Assembly: GCA_038503065.1 (NCBI GenBank)
Contig: JBCAMK010000005.1
Span: 1,984,001-2,048,000 of the forward strand
DNA: 64,000 nucleotides
DNA from: Paragyromitra xinjiangensis
Taxonomy: Eukaryota > Ascomycota > Pezizomycetes > Pezizales > Discinaceae
Reading direction: 5' to 3'
The translations under genes were made by a program, and so were the position numbers. Numbering within the stretch: the first letter of the stretch is position 1; every line of letters begins with the position of its first letter. This document shows, in pieces, positions 35,305 to 47,182 of the stretch. A model generated the notes under the pieces. It was not told where the DNA came from. It did not search any database and saw only the letters and a program-made list of their open reading frames with translations.

Positions 35305-36196
35305 TTACTGCGCTAAGTCCTTCCCGCTCACTATCTTCCCGTTCACCATTTTTCCAATTACCATTTTTCCGTTTGACTTCCCGTTTGGTTCAACATTATT
35401 CTCCTGTTTCTTCTCCTTCTTGGCATTAAGCCGTTTCAATTCATCCTGCACCTTCTCTTCAATCCTCGCCTGCAATTCCGGACGGTACCCGAAATAAAAC
35501 AAAATCTCAAACCAAACGAAGAATGGCGCGAGGAGGATCGGTTGAATTGGATTATCCTATCGTCCCGAAATATACACAAAATTAGCCTTACCTAACCACT
35601 AGCGTTTGGGAGAGGGGGGGAAATAAACAAATATAGCCGGCGCCCTCTTCTCAAACACTCCATGTCCAATAAATTGCATAATCCAGCTCGCAAGATGCCC
35701 ACCAAGCGCCCACCAATTTGCTGTCGCGCCGTATGTGCTCGTGAGATAGTTCACATAGACCATCATCGCCGCGATGATCGGGGTGAATGCCAACCCCGCG
35801 ACAGGTTCCATGAGGATGTAAAATAGAGTGAATACTATTGCGCCAATACCACCGAAGTTGAGAGGTATGTAAGGAAGATCAAGGAGCGCAGGTGTGTTTG
35901 TGGCCTGTAGCAGGTTGGTTAGTTGAAAATCCTCCTAGAGAGGTCCTTAGAAGACGGACCAAAAGAAAACCAGTAAACATGATTCCGGGCACGCCAAAGA
36001 GGTGGATGAGGATGTTGTGCTACAATGGGTTAGCTCCCGGCGCAATGTAAGATGCCTTGTGCGGCGAAGGACATACTGGATTATGGTGGTACGAGGCATA
36101 CTGGTCCACATGGAGTATTAGCTAAATGTCCGTTACTAGCATGAAAGGGCTTCTTCATACGCTAATCAGCTGTCGCTCCAGGTTAAGGACATCCAT
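35305..36196 (-). CDS. MPO1-like 2-hydroxy fatty acid dioxygenase (DUF962)
   Basis: Homologue of yeast MPO1 (YGL010W), an Fe(II)-dependent ER dioxygenase that removes one carbon from 2-hydroxy fatty acids in phytosphingosine breakdown. Five exons, 36161-36196, 36077-36100, 35960-36019, 35629-35904 and 35305-35556, give 215 aa. The joined N-terminus reads MDVLNLERQLISYASYHHNP, then HNILIHLFGVPGIMFTG, the family's Y-x-x-Y-H-x-N-P...IH pattern. Membrane helices follow (GIGAIVFTLFYILMEPVAGL; FTPIIAAMMVYVNYL). The second conserved His motif is SWIMQFIGHGVFEKRAPA, and the final exon gives PILLAPFFVWFEILFYFGYR. The third intron must start GTCCGT to keep the frame. The tail contains short Asn/Gly/Lys repeats (GKSNGKMVIGKMVNGKIV). 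Confidence 0.87.
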
Positions 36197-36838
36197 AGTC
36201 ATTTTTGCAGTTGTCGAGAGAGTTGTTACTCGAGGATCTCTGTTGAAGAGATGGTTAAGGTTGTATGATGGGGCAAGCTGACGTTTGCGGAGGAGATGAT
36301 GGGAACCTCGGGAAGAAATATAAATAATCGAACACGTAAACGGATAAGTGTGCTTATGGCCTGACCGTGACATTCGCGACCCAGTGTCACACTTCAGCTC
36401 AACCGTTAAGTCACCCACCCAACACTGCATCCTGCCCTGCCTCCGCCACGGGCCGCAGCGGGATAAGATTACTGGGAAGATCTTCTTCCCGACTATTCGC
36501 TTAATCAGTTATCTGAAGTGTTTCAGCCCACTTTCCTGCTCTGAAGTGGTTCAGATTTCTACGGGAAGGCAGCATTAAATTCCGTCTTTGGGAGTTCTCT
36601 GAATAACTGCCAGTAAGCGTTCCACAGCTGACGAGTCAGGACCTCTTTATCACATGTTTCAAATTCCGAGTTGCCTAGGCAACACGTGCCCCATTTTCCA
36701 TCCGAGATTCGATAGTTACACGGATTGCATCATATTGTTTCCCCACAATAACCCTCAGGTTGTGACTTGCGTGAGCATTTCCAGGGTCTCAGGTCACAGT
36801 GCTCTCATTGTCGTATAAATTAGGGTATTCACACTTTA
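36197..36838. other. Intergenic, MPO1-like promoter and NMO 3' region
   Basis: A 642-bp spacer between two minus-strand genes. No gene or known motif was recognised; a 76-codon plus frame at 36348-36578 is unconvincing. Confidence 0.55.
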
Positions 36839-38244
36839 TCACTCGCTTCCACCATACTCACCCACTCTCTTCTTTAGAATCTCAACCGCCTCTGCCCGCA
36901 CAGTCTCGACAATCTCTGCAGCTGGTTGGGTCTCTTTAATTAATCCGACACCAGTACCACTGCGCTGTTATTAGCGCAACGTTAAAAACATGTAAACCGG
37001 GAAAGGATCTCACGCAAACATCGTTAACCTCTCCCAATCCTCTTCAGCCACAGCCTCCTTATACAGCTTCATATTTGCTGCTTCACCCATTCCTTCCTCA
37101 GAAGCTCTAAATGTATCGTTTACTACCGCACGGCCGTTGTACTGTTGTGGCCAGCCACCAGTGCCACGCAGGGTGTCGTAGACCCGAGTGCTATTCGGTG
37201 AACGTTTAGCCTAGGAAGAAATGGTTGGCTATTCGAGGGGAAGATACCGGACCGTGTTTTGTCCACCGTCTTTCGTATTGATAAGATATCGCTTAAACCC
37301 TTCTGGTGCCTCGGACTCGGGGGTGGTTATGAACTGGGGACATTAGTGGTGAATTAAACTCATACGTAGGAAATGCAACTCTACCCTAGTTCCAAGTGCG
37401 ACTCCACTCGCACCTGTGATAAGTTTATTATATCAGTACCTTCGCCCACACTTATTTTGGGTTACACATACCTAGTGCCAATGCCGCTGCCACTCCCCTC
37501 CCATCCATGATACCCCCCGCCGCAATCACTGGCAACACTCTATTCACCTCCACTTTCCCCTGTCTTCTCAACTCTTCAATAACATCCACAAACTCCGGTA
37601 CCAAGCTCACTATACTCGCCCCCTTCGCTCTCCCATGGCCTCCTGCGTCCGCAACCCCTTGAGCCACTACCACATCCACCCCCGCCCCCGCGCGCCCTGT
37701 CAATAGTCTTTCCAGCTCCTCCACAGAACCAATCTGCACAAATATCTTCAAATATGGTAACTTCTCCCTAAGTGTTAAGACCCAGTTATCTAGCTCATCC
37801 GCATCACGTGGTGCAAACAACCAGACAGCGCACGGGCAGTGGGCTGCGATGGCGTTCAAGGCGGTAGAGATTGAAGAGTTCCAGATGATTATACCAACGC
37901 CGATGGGGAGGATATCTTCTGCATTTGGAGCAGAACCAGCAAAGTTTCTCTTGGAAAGACCGTAAAGGTCTCGTGCGTGGGAGAGAGTCTTTTCGAGTGA
38001 GTCGAGCTCGTAGCCGGCACCCAAGAAACCTGAAATGCTAGCTTAGTATGTGGAATTTGTAAGGTGGTGGGAGAAGTGGTCTTGTGGCTGTAATGTGGGA
38101 GGAATTACCAAGACCTCCAGTGTTGGAGACGGCTATGGTAAGAGAAAGGCCGGAGACTGTGCGCATGGGGGCGGAGATAATGAGGGGTGCTTTAGCTTTG
38201 GTGAAGGGGAACATGGAGGAGAGGAGGGCGGTTTCTGGAGACAT
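36839..38244 (-). CDS. Nitronate monooxygenase (2-nitropropane dioxygenase family)
   Basis: FMN-dependent TIM-barrel enzyme that oxidises alkyl nitronates such as propionate-3-nitronate. Exons from the 5' end, 38109-38244, 37472-38029, 37385-37413, 37253-37333, 37014-37210 and 36839-36959, give 373 aa, normal for fungal members. The start [20 protein letters not shown] leads into [14 protein letters not shown] and a glycine-rich turn [14 protein letters not shown]. The flavin phosphate site is [12 protein letters not shown] (around residues 173-178), followed by [20 protein letters not shown]. The C-terminal part gives [20 protein letters not shown] and [20 protein letters not shown]. The intron before the fifth exon uses donor GTCCGG in my model. 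Its likely role is detoxification of nitronates; it is not obviously linked to its neighbours. Confidence 0.9.
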
Positions 38245-39291
38245 TGTTGTGGGGTCTTGTGTATTGTTTATTTAGCTGCAGGTGTTTAAGGAATTGTATC
38301 GTGGATATAGAGTAAGAATTTCTTGAATGAAATTGGTTAGAAAAGATATCAATGACTCAATCTCCAGGCATAGCACGTACGGATCTCTTCGGATCTGACA
38401 AATGGGACACTAAACAACCTCCGGAGAAAAGGCACTATTATCAAGTTGGTGCTTTTAACTCTTTCTTGCCTGAGATATCATTGAAACTACATCTTAAGCT
38501 TAAATTAACCCTCTTCTAATTGTAATGGAGGAGAATCCACGCAACAATCTTGAGCCAAGATCATTGGCTCGCTCTGGGGGTTGTCCGTGCGTTGCATCGT
38601 GAGCCGAGGTAGCCCACAGACTCTTCTCACAGCTCAGAGCCGCACCATGTCTTGGCAAGAGTTATAATTTTAGGAAAGTTAGCTGCCTTAAAAACGTGGC
38701 ATTCAAGTGCAATGACCAATTAAGGACACCTTCCTCATGAATGACAAACAACAGTCGAGAACAATCGATAATGCTCACGCGCAGTGAAAGCATCAGCTTT
38801 GAGTTTTGTAGTGTTGTCACTTGCTGCTATTGCCAAGCTCTTCGGCACAGAGAGTAAGCTCTTGAGCTCTTGAGCTCAATGGGCGTTGTATTTCTTCTTG
38901 GGCTCCACGTCCAGCTCTGACATCACAAACGAATCCAACTTCTCTCGCGTAATTAACGTATCACGTGATCTGACTAATGCATGTAACGCAAATTTCCCCA
39001 AGCCCCTTCTCCTTCTCCGCTCTGCTTAGCTTTCATCAACCACCTCATCAATACCACAGAGAAAGCTGCCCATCAAAATCAACCCCACCCCCCCAAACTC
39101 TGGATCCGATAGTACTTCACTCTTTTATCCGTGCTGTGCGACCGTCTCTGTTCTCTGTCACGTTTGTGTCATAGGTAGTGAATCGTTTTTCACTTCCGTC
39201 CTGGTCATTTACCGCTATCCAGCCGGTACTTTAATAGAAATCCCCATGAAATCATTCAGATACACCTATTCTCCAATTCAAGACAAGCGAA
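38245..39291. promoter_or_regulatory. Divergent spacer between NMO and CUE2-like genes
   Basis: A 1.05-kb divergent spacer containing both promoters. No motif was singled out. A C-rich stretch near 39065-39105 precedes the CUE2-like start. Confidence 0.45.
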
Positions 39292-40974
39292 ATGAACCCT
39301 CAAGAGCAAGCGGATCTACTGGCACTCCTCCAGGTGAGACTTTTTTCTCCGTCTACCTGAAAATATAGGTAGCTGGAAGGAGAGGGGGTTGCTGATCGTT
39401 TGCAGGACGAATTCAGTACACTGGACTCGGCACTAGTGGCGGCTATACTTAATGATACTGGAGACTTCGATCAAGCACGCCAAACTCTAGATATCCTCAG
39501 GCTAGAGACGATAGTAGACGATAGTATACCATCGGAAGGGAGCCCGTCTTGGCCTGAATGGGGTGACTCAACCTCAGATGCGACAGATCCGACGACATTG
39601 TCGCTGTCGTCATGGCGGATCTCAGATGAGGACGACGATGATGGGGAAAGCGGGGTGCCGGGCGATAAGGTGGGGTATTTGACGAAGATGTTTCCAAAAC
39701 AAACTCGATTCACCCTTAAGAGCACACTCGATAAATGCCAGGGGGACCTGGAGAGAGCTGTGGACGAGCTTTTAAATCGTGTCTTTTTGAGCGAAGACCC
39801 CGAGGAAGCTCAAATAAAAGGTGTTGATGGGTTCGAAACGGGCATCATTGTGGGCGGGGGCAAGAAGAAACGTCGCAATCGCAAGGGGAAGGCTAATGGT
39901 ATCGAAAATTACCCCCCTGACCGCCAGAGGTCTGCATCATTCCCCAGTGAGAATGCAAGTTTCCCCGCGACCAACAGCTGGGATTCCATGTCTTCTGAAA
40001 TTAAACACATCGCGACCTCCCTCAACCTCCCCGAGAAAACCGTTACGTCTGTTTACCACCGCCAGAGTGGCGCCCTTGCCCCTACAATCATCTCCCTCCT
40101 CGACAACAACGCTCCCTCCACAGTCTCTCTAGACCCCGCTCATCTCGAGCAACTTCATGGACTCTCTGCTGAATTTGGTACCGAGGTTAAACTCGACCAT
40201 CTCGAGACGCTCTTGAAGCTCTGCCAGGAAAACAAGGTAGCCGTTTTCGAGTTCGCTGAGATCCTCCGTAGGCACCGCATCAAACCAACTATTAAAGTAA
40301 ACACTACATCCCTCGCAAACTCCCAGTCGCCGCTCTCCCCTACGCGTTCCCACCTAGACATCAACACTAATGGCTGGATTGCCGTGGGCGCTTCCTACGA
40401 CTCCCCTTCGAGCCTCCCTTCCCCTCCTCTTTCCCCAAGATCCTCCTATCGTCCCAATCCCTACTCGGCAGCCCAAATTCTAACGAGTCACGCTGCTGCC
40501 CGCAACGAGTCCTTCGCCCAAGCAGCAGCCGCCTACCGCAAATCCAGGTCTAATCCTATTATGGGCGGCGTCGCCTCCTACTACGCGAATAGAGGCCACC
40601 ACCACAATACACAAGTTAAGGCTATCCGCGACGATGTTGCCGAGAGGATAATTGACTCTAACTCAAAGCCCAATGTGCTTGACTTGCATGGTGCGACTGT
40701 CGCCCAGGCGATTAAGATTACGCGGGAGCGGACAACAGACTGGTGGGTGCGGCAAACGCGGGAGCAGGAGCTTTCTGGAGGTAGTGGTGGAGCAGGGTGG
40801 GGTAGGAATGCTGTTGAGCCATTCCACATTGTAACGGGGCTAGGGCGCCATAGTAAGGGGGGTGTGTCGCAGTTAATGCCGGCAGTTAGTCGGATGTTGA
40901 TGAGGGAAAACTGGAAGATTCAAGTGGAGCAAGGACATATTGTCGTGTACGGGGTTGCGAAAGCAAAGAGGTAA
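39292..40974 (+). CDS. CUE and Smr domain protein (CUE2-like endonuclease)
   Basis: Resembles yeast CUE2, the endonuclease that cleaves mRNA at collided ribosomes in no-go decay. Two exons, 39292-39333 and 39406-40974, give 536 aa. Residues about 15-45 (EFSTLDSALVAAILNDTGDF) look like a first CUE/UBA-like helix bundle. A clearer CUE domain lies near 110-145 (GYLTKMFPKQTRFTLKSTLD; ERAVDELLNRVF). A middle helical region is followed by the DUF1771-type helix (AAARNESFAQAAAAYRKSRS). The Smr domain occupies about residues 425-530, with the catalytic-type motif NVLDLHGATVAQAI and HIVTGLGRHSKGG. A Gly-rich insert (SGGSGGAGWG) sits inside it. The stop codon TAA overlaps a strong donor-like GTAAGT (40971), so a longer isoform cannot be excluded. 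Confidence 0.85.
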
Positions 40975-41539
40975 GTATAGGAAAGTTAGGGAGTCGGCAA
41001 GCGGGCGTCCTTGGCGTTTTTGTAGAGGCGTAGGTGGTGGTTGCCCAAGAAAGAGTATCGTATATTTTGGCGGTATATCCTGATATGTTAAAGATTTTGT
41101 CCGTTTTTGGGTAGATCTGAGAAAGCAGTTTCTAGACTAGATTAGACTAGACTGATTGATGATAGAGAAGTTGGATGAGTTTCGATTTCGGGAATGGGTG
41201 CATGGTGATGCCCCATCTCTTTTTGATCATATCCATGTGTTGTATGTTTTGGGTGTCGTTTTGGGAATTTTATCCGTGTCAAAATTTCGTTGATATTCCT
41301 GGAGCGTAGGTTTTGGTATCAAAGGCAGACACATCACGCATGGCTGAGCCTTTTACATAAACGAGGTTAGCCTGAAATCAACAGGAAAAGCAAACAAGCC
41401 ATGGTAAAGCTAAAAGGCCATGCAGATATCTTAGCTCAGGGCAGCACGGCTCCAGTCGCCACGCTAGCAGAATGCTAAAACTACGTCGAGTTAGAGCAAA
41501 ACTGACTCCTAGACCCTCAAGGAAGAAGGCTTTCACCAA
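40975..41539. other. Intergenic, CUE2-like 3' region
   Basis: 3' UTR and spacer up to the tRNA gene. No other feature was recognised. Confidence 0.6.
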
Positions 41540-41610
41540 GCATCGTTGGTCCAGGGGTAGGATAGTTGCCTTCCAAGCAACTGGGAGGGGTTCGAGTCCC
41601 CTACGATGCA
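41540..41610 (+). tRNA. tRNA-Gly(UCC)
   Basis: A full cloverleaf with no intron. The acceptor stem GCATCGT pairs with ACGATGC, followed by discriminator A. The anticodon stem GTTGC/GCAAC encloses loop CTTCCAA, giving anticodon UCC at 41572-41574. The T arm is GGGG-TTCGAGT-CCCC, which also provides the B box (GGTTCGAGTCC). Confidence 0.96.
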
Positions 41611-42086
41611 TTCAACCTTTTGTGAAGCCGTATGAGGGGGGGTTGTTCGAGCCGGAGTGGAGCTTTCCGTCCTGTGTTTGGAGTGCCCTTTTTCCCTATG
41701 TTGAGATTGACGGTTTCCGGGAGCCAACTCCTTACCTTAGTGAAGATTATTTAGTCCTGAGTGAGATAGATTCGCTACCTAATGGGTTTTGTGCTCCAAG
41801 AGCACCAGATATTTCATAACGCATCACTCGCTACAGCCTCTAACACAACACAGGTATCATTCTCGCATGGTTTCAAGAGAGTACAAATATTATACACCCT
41901 CCAAATCCACAATAAATAAATAAAAAGCCATTAGCCATATACTTCACTATCCCCCTTTTCCACCATCCATTCATCCTCATTAAGAAAAAAAGAGAAAAAA
42001 ATACACAAGCAAAAACCCTAGTCCAAGCCTAACAGCAATCGCAAAAAGAGTCTAATTCTACAAATCATAAAACCCCAACAGCCAAT
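41611..42086. other. Intergenic, tRNA to EMC1 3' end
   Basis: No gene recognised. It contains an A-rich stretch (41910-42010) and the EMC1 3' UTR. Confidence 0.6.
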
Positions 42087-45022
42087 TTACGCGTTGCCGG
42101 ACCATCGCTGGTTGATCTGCTTCCTCCTCACCATGGGTGCAACGAATCCCACACCTATGCTTAATGCAACGATTGTGCCTACTAGCTGGATCTTACTGAA
42201 CCCCTTTGCGAGGACGTCGAACGCCATACTAGGGGTGACACGAGTGCCGAAGAGGTCCCCGCCGTATGCGAACACTAGGGAAGTACTCTCAAGTAGCGCG
42301 GGGGTGGTGGCAATGTGCTTGATTCCCACGAGCTCACGCTTGTGGTTGAGGATGGCCCTAGGATCGGCTTCAATAGTAGGAACATATCTGAATAGACCTT
42401 CTTCTTGCTCTGCTGCGTTCGGGTCACGTCCGACGGGGCGTCGTGGGTCGAGCATGCGTTTTGGAATTGCTAGGATTGCGTTCAATTCTGGGAGAAGAGC
42501 GAGGATCTCGTGGGACGTGATGCCCTGGCGGGTGCTTGTGATTGCGAGAGAGGCGATTTCAGTAGGGAAGATGAAAGATTGGGAAACGACGGCAGGGCTA
42601 CCGGTGTTATCGAGTGAGGTGTAGTTCGCTGCGCTCCCGAGCGGACCACGATCGTTCTTCACATCGGATTCGAATAGCTCGGAGACGATGAGATGGTATC
42701 CTTTTGCGGCGGTCTCACCGAGGACGTCGTCGTCGCCGCCGTAGTAGGAGTAGACGATCCAGTTTTCGGCGATGGTGGAGATGATGGGTTTGCTGGTGTC
42801 AACACCGTTGTGGGTTGTTGTGTAGAGGACGGCACCGGAGACGGAATCAATGAGGTGGATAGATGCGGTGGAACCGGTGGGGTTGGCAGTAACAATGCTG
42901 ATTAGGTGTGGGTTGAGATACTTGTACATGACGGATCTATCACCAAGGACCTTGCCGATGGAGGCAACGGGATCGTGTGCAGGACGAGTAGAGATAGAGG
43001 CGATGAGCTCAGAAGTTGGAGGGGTGAAGGTCCAGGTTTGTTCAGGCTTTCCAGAGCCAGTGACTTTGAGCCCCTTGGCTGTACCAACATTGTCCTGAAC
43101 AGCTAGGTAGATAGGTTCTAGCAACTCTGCACCAGCCGGGAGGACAATGACCTTTCCGCACTGCAACACCGCGAGGACCAGTTTCCGACCAATGCCGTCA
43201 ATAACGCTGGAGCTCTTGATCGAACCACAACCAGGGATTTTCTCCCGCTTCAGGATAGTTCCCTCAAATGCATCAACCTCAAGGTACTCACTCCCCTTAG
43301 TAACGACACCCACAACACCCTTCGAGACCTCATACACCCCTTGCACACCTCTCCACCCTCCCTCAGTCGGGAGAATACTCGCGTCCCAAGCCATCTCCCC
43401 TTTCTTCCCGATATCCAACGCTGCAAGCCCACCCTCCTCAGTTGCAACGACTACATACTTCCTATACCCAAAAAAGTCCCTCCACTTCCCACCTTTCTCC
43501 TCTTTCTCCTTATTCAGGAACGCATCCTTAACTCTAACCGGGATACCAGCCATCCAAGCGGGCCCAAACTCAATGAACTCCTGCACATGCCGGGTAAGAC
43601 GATGAACATAGGCCGCGCCAACACTCTTATGACCCTCAACGTCAAGCTCCTCAGCAACCTTCTCAGCAGCAGGATCAAGAAGTTCAGCAAACGCAGAAGC
43701 AGCAACAGAAGCAAGAGACTCTTTACGAGTCCACTCTATATCACCATTACGAACAAGGTGGGTATCACCCTTAAACCCTGGAGTAGCCGTAGACACGAAC
43801 GAACGAACCGCATACGAGGTTCCATCTGCCCGAGTAACAACCTCCGAGGTCGCATGAAGAACCCCAGCGTTTAGTGGCGCCTTAGGGGTGTAGTGTGCTA
43901 GCGGTGTTGCCTCAGATGAACCGTATAGGAATACTTCCCCGTTGGGCAGGCTCCATACGAAGAATATACCGTTGCTTGAATTGCTAACTGAGAATGCACT
44001 CTCGGCGCCTTCTTTGGCTTCGGTCTCGAAAATAGGTACGACGGGGCCGTATGCTGTTTCCCATGCGTATACGACTGCCCAGGACTTGTCGGCAGTTTTG
44101 TAGTGTACTAAGACACTTTCTTCTGTGGGGTGGACTGCAATGTCGATTACACCCTCTGGGACGGTTATGGAGCTGGGAGAGAGACGGTCTCCGCTGAGAG
44201 GGAGGAATTTGAGTGTCTGGAGGGAGTTCTCGGTCCATGCGAGTAGAGTAGGTGAGCTATAGATATGGCTGGAAACCTCTACAGAGGCAGTGGCTGCGCC
44301 GGAGAAGCCGGAGGGGGTGCCGGAAGTGAGGGAGAGGGTGGTGAGGTGGATATTTTTCGAGGATTTCTCTGGGTTAGTAGTAATGACAATCACACCAGTA
44401 GACGTAACTGATAGCGAATGTGGGATATCATTCCTACAATAACCAAATGTCAAAATCAGTCAAAACTCCACTTCCCCTTTAGAGAAACGAGAAGGAAAAA
44501 AACATACGAATCAGCTCCTTTCCACTCCCATCTAACATCCCCCGACACACCATCCAACATCTTCACACTCCCATCATCCATCAACACCACCACCGCATTC
44601 TCCTTCCCCTCCTCCTTCACAACCTGCACATCCCTCACTCTCACCCCCCTCCCCACCGCAAACCCATTCTCCCACACCAACCTCCCTCCAGCCGCATCAA
44701 ACACCTTCACCCCCCCACAAGCACCAGCCACGATTGCCCCATCCGCACTCCTCGACACCCCCTGAACACCACACTGCTCTAACTCATGTCGCCAAACCAC
44801 CCCCCCATCCTTCGGGTGCAGCGCCGCGAGGATATTCCGCTCAGAAAGCGTATAGATCAAGCTCGCCTTCGCATCGAGGACAGGCCTATGAAAGAACGTC
44901 GATGCCGCCAACGAGGGGCCCAAAAGCGGGACATGCCAATCGTTCACGAAGGCTTCGTCTTGGAAGACGGCGTAGACGCTGGCAGGGAGAAGGGCGACGA
45001 GACCGATGAGTGGAACCCTCAT
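42087..45022 (-). CDS. EMC1: ER membrane protein complex subunit 1
   Basis: Largest subunit of the EMC, which inserts tail-anchored and multipass proteins into the ER membrane. Two exons, 44508-45022 and 42087-44433, give 953 aa, the usual size. A signal peptide (MRVPLIGLVALLPASVYAVF) precedes the lumenal PQQ-like beta-propeller (DGGVVWRHELEQCG; FDAAGGRLVWENGF). The conserved C-terminal EMC1 domain includes TRQGITSHEILALLPELNAI and IPKRMLDPRRPVG. It is followed by one membrane helix near the end (IVALSIGVGFVAPMV) and a short basic cytosolic tail (RRKQINQRWSGNA). The single intron has a GTATGT donor and a TTGTAG acceptor, with phase 2 into the second exon. Confidence 0.95.
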
Positions 45023-45670
45023 TGTGGGTTTATTTAGAGAGAAAAAAGTAGATGGGAAGAAAGGCCCTAGAGCCTAAAAGTAATTGGAGAAGATCGAATG
45101 GGAGATATGGATAGATAGTGGGTTATGTATCGACCGAGAAAGGGCTTTTCTTTTTTGTTGAGAGCACGGAAGTGGACAGAGTTGATGGGAGGCTCTCGTG
45201 GCAGCTTTGGTTGGTTGCGTCAGGAGAAACGTGTGGCTTGGCGCATGGGGTATCACTCGAGGTGCTGTTGAATCTTTTTGGGGCATTACAGGCTTTCGAG
45301 CGGTGCATGTACGGTTCGCTGTTTATAGTCTGGTGAAATTGATAGATTTGTTATAGCTATGTCAATGGGATTGAATAAGAGTTATCGAGTGATACACGGT
45401 GAATGTCTATAAAGTGAAAAAGCAATGTATGCTGGAAACAATCCTAAGCTATCTCCTGAAGCAGAACCCATTTATACCCGAAATTCCTTTAAAGTTCCAG
45501 CAATTGAGTTTTAGCCACCCTATCCGCTAGTGGAGGCACAATCCCTACTTTCCATAGTCATAGTTCTATCCTGACAGGCTTATTACTATGGCGTAGCAAG
45601 TTTTATAACTGCACCACTATTCTCCAACTAAAACATCTGCGGGAACACCCCAAAAACTTGAAAGCAAAAG
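45023..45670. other. Intergenic, EMC1 promoter
   Basis: Upstream region of EMC1 up to tRNA-Val. The short frames at 45074-45336 on both strands are unsupported. Confidence 0.55.
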
Positions 45671-45744
45671 TGATTCCGCCCGGGCTCGAACCGGGGACCA
45701 CTTGCGTGTGAGGCAAGTGTGATAACCAACTACACCACGAAACC
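45671..45744 (-). tRNA. tRNA-Val(CAC)
   Basis: A full cloverleaf on the minus strand with no intron. The acceptor stem GGTTTCG pairs with CGGAATC (two G-T wobbles), with discriminator A. The anticodon stem CTTGC/GCAAG encloses loop CTCACAC, giving anticodon CAC. The T arm is CCCGG-TTCGAGC-CCGGG. Confidence 0.95.
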
Positions 45745-46952
45745 GACTTGTCTCTTGCAATATTTCAACATTCTTGGACCACGCCAAAAAACTGGCGAAA
45801 AATTTCCGAGCCATGAACATAGATTTTGGATATGGATAACGGCTGCTTAAACGTAATACCCTAAGAGACCTTAAGACCTTATTCCAAGAGCTTTGCGACT
45901 GCTGGCGTGGTGGAATTGCTCGGGTTTCCCTCCTCTCAAATTCTACCGGGGATGCTAGAAGACCTTGATTGCCAGTGAGTATTGTCTTTAGTATTTCCAC
46001 TATGCTTGAGGATGTGATCCGTATGCGTATCGGCCTGCTCAGATCTAGAGTGCCGGCTGCGCAGTCGGTGGATTAGATCTAGCCGAACCGAGCCACTTCT
46101 TGGGAATGCACGACTGCGACCGAGGTGCTAGATTTTCGCAATGATAGAAATTATCATCTCCATTGAAGCAATAAAAGACCACAATGAGGGAATCTCGTCA
46201 GTTGCGATGCGTTGCCGCGGGGCGTCCATCGGTGGTGCCAGCTGAAGGCCCGACGACGTGTCCTCGTTTGCGGCTTGTGGCCAGAATAAGATGTCTCCGG
46301 AAGCGAGAAATAGCGAAATAGCGATGCATGGAGATAGTTATTGATGTAGCCGTTCGAAGCGCGAAAGGTTTTCTTTAATAAACATACATGTTGGGGTATG
46401 TCGTCATCGGGTTCCCCCCCTGGGAGGATCCAGGAGGTGACTCTTAATGGCAAAAGACGCGTCAACCTGGCCATCAGGGAGTGGATGAATGGACATGCTC
46501 TGCTGGTGCATCTGCAATCATCTATTAGATGTACATAACGTGTAGTATTTAGCTGATACGGAGCACTATCGCAGGGAAGACGAGCGGCGGCGATCGAGTC
46601 GGAGGAGGGGAGGAGGGGGGAGGTTGAGGGGGTGGAGGGAAATGACAGACGAAAGATAGAAGAGGCAGGGTCCTGGGAACGGCGAGATCTAAGCCACAAC
46701 GGGAATAAGCCATGCCGAAAGGAGGATAGCTCAACGGGGGGGTCAGGAGGGAATTTGCTTTCTGGAGTCTGTCGTGTGTCTTCACGTCTGTCTGTCAGTC
46801 TGTCAGTCACGGCGTCACCAACCGCGCCCCGTTTCTTTTTTTCCAGGAATTGACAATCGAACAGACAGACTGAACTGTGCCTGTATTCCAAGTTGTTGTT
46901 CTGTAGGACAGATAGAAAGGCAGCTGTTTTTATATCTTATTTCCTGGGCTGG

Positions 46953-46991
46953 CTGACTGACTGACTGACTGACTGACTGACTGACTGACTG
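46953..46991. repeat. (CTGA)n microsatellite
   Basis: Nearly ten uninterrupted CTGA units, followed downstream by other tetranucleotide repeats. Confidence 0.9.
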
Positions 46992-47161
46992 CTCTCCCTT
47001 CTTTCATCGACGGTCTCGGTATCGGTCACTCTTCTTCGCGAATTCCTCGTGGAGGTTCTTTTTTTTTTTTTGAGCTGTCACGAGTCACGACACGCTGCTC
47101 TCCACGCTCCTCTAACCGTGTCACTGTATAGTCCAGTTCGGTCTTCTCGTCTTTCTCTTCC

Positions 47162-47182
47162 GTCTGTCTGTCTGTCTGTCTG
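47162..47182. repeat. (TCTG)n microsatellite within a pyrimidine tract
   Basis: About five TCTG units, opening a strongly C/T-rich tract that runs to about 47660, just before the SET1 start codon at 47696. Confidence 0.85.
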
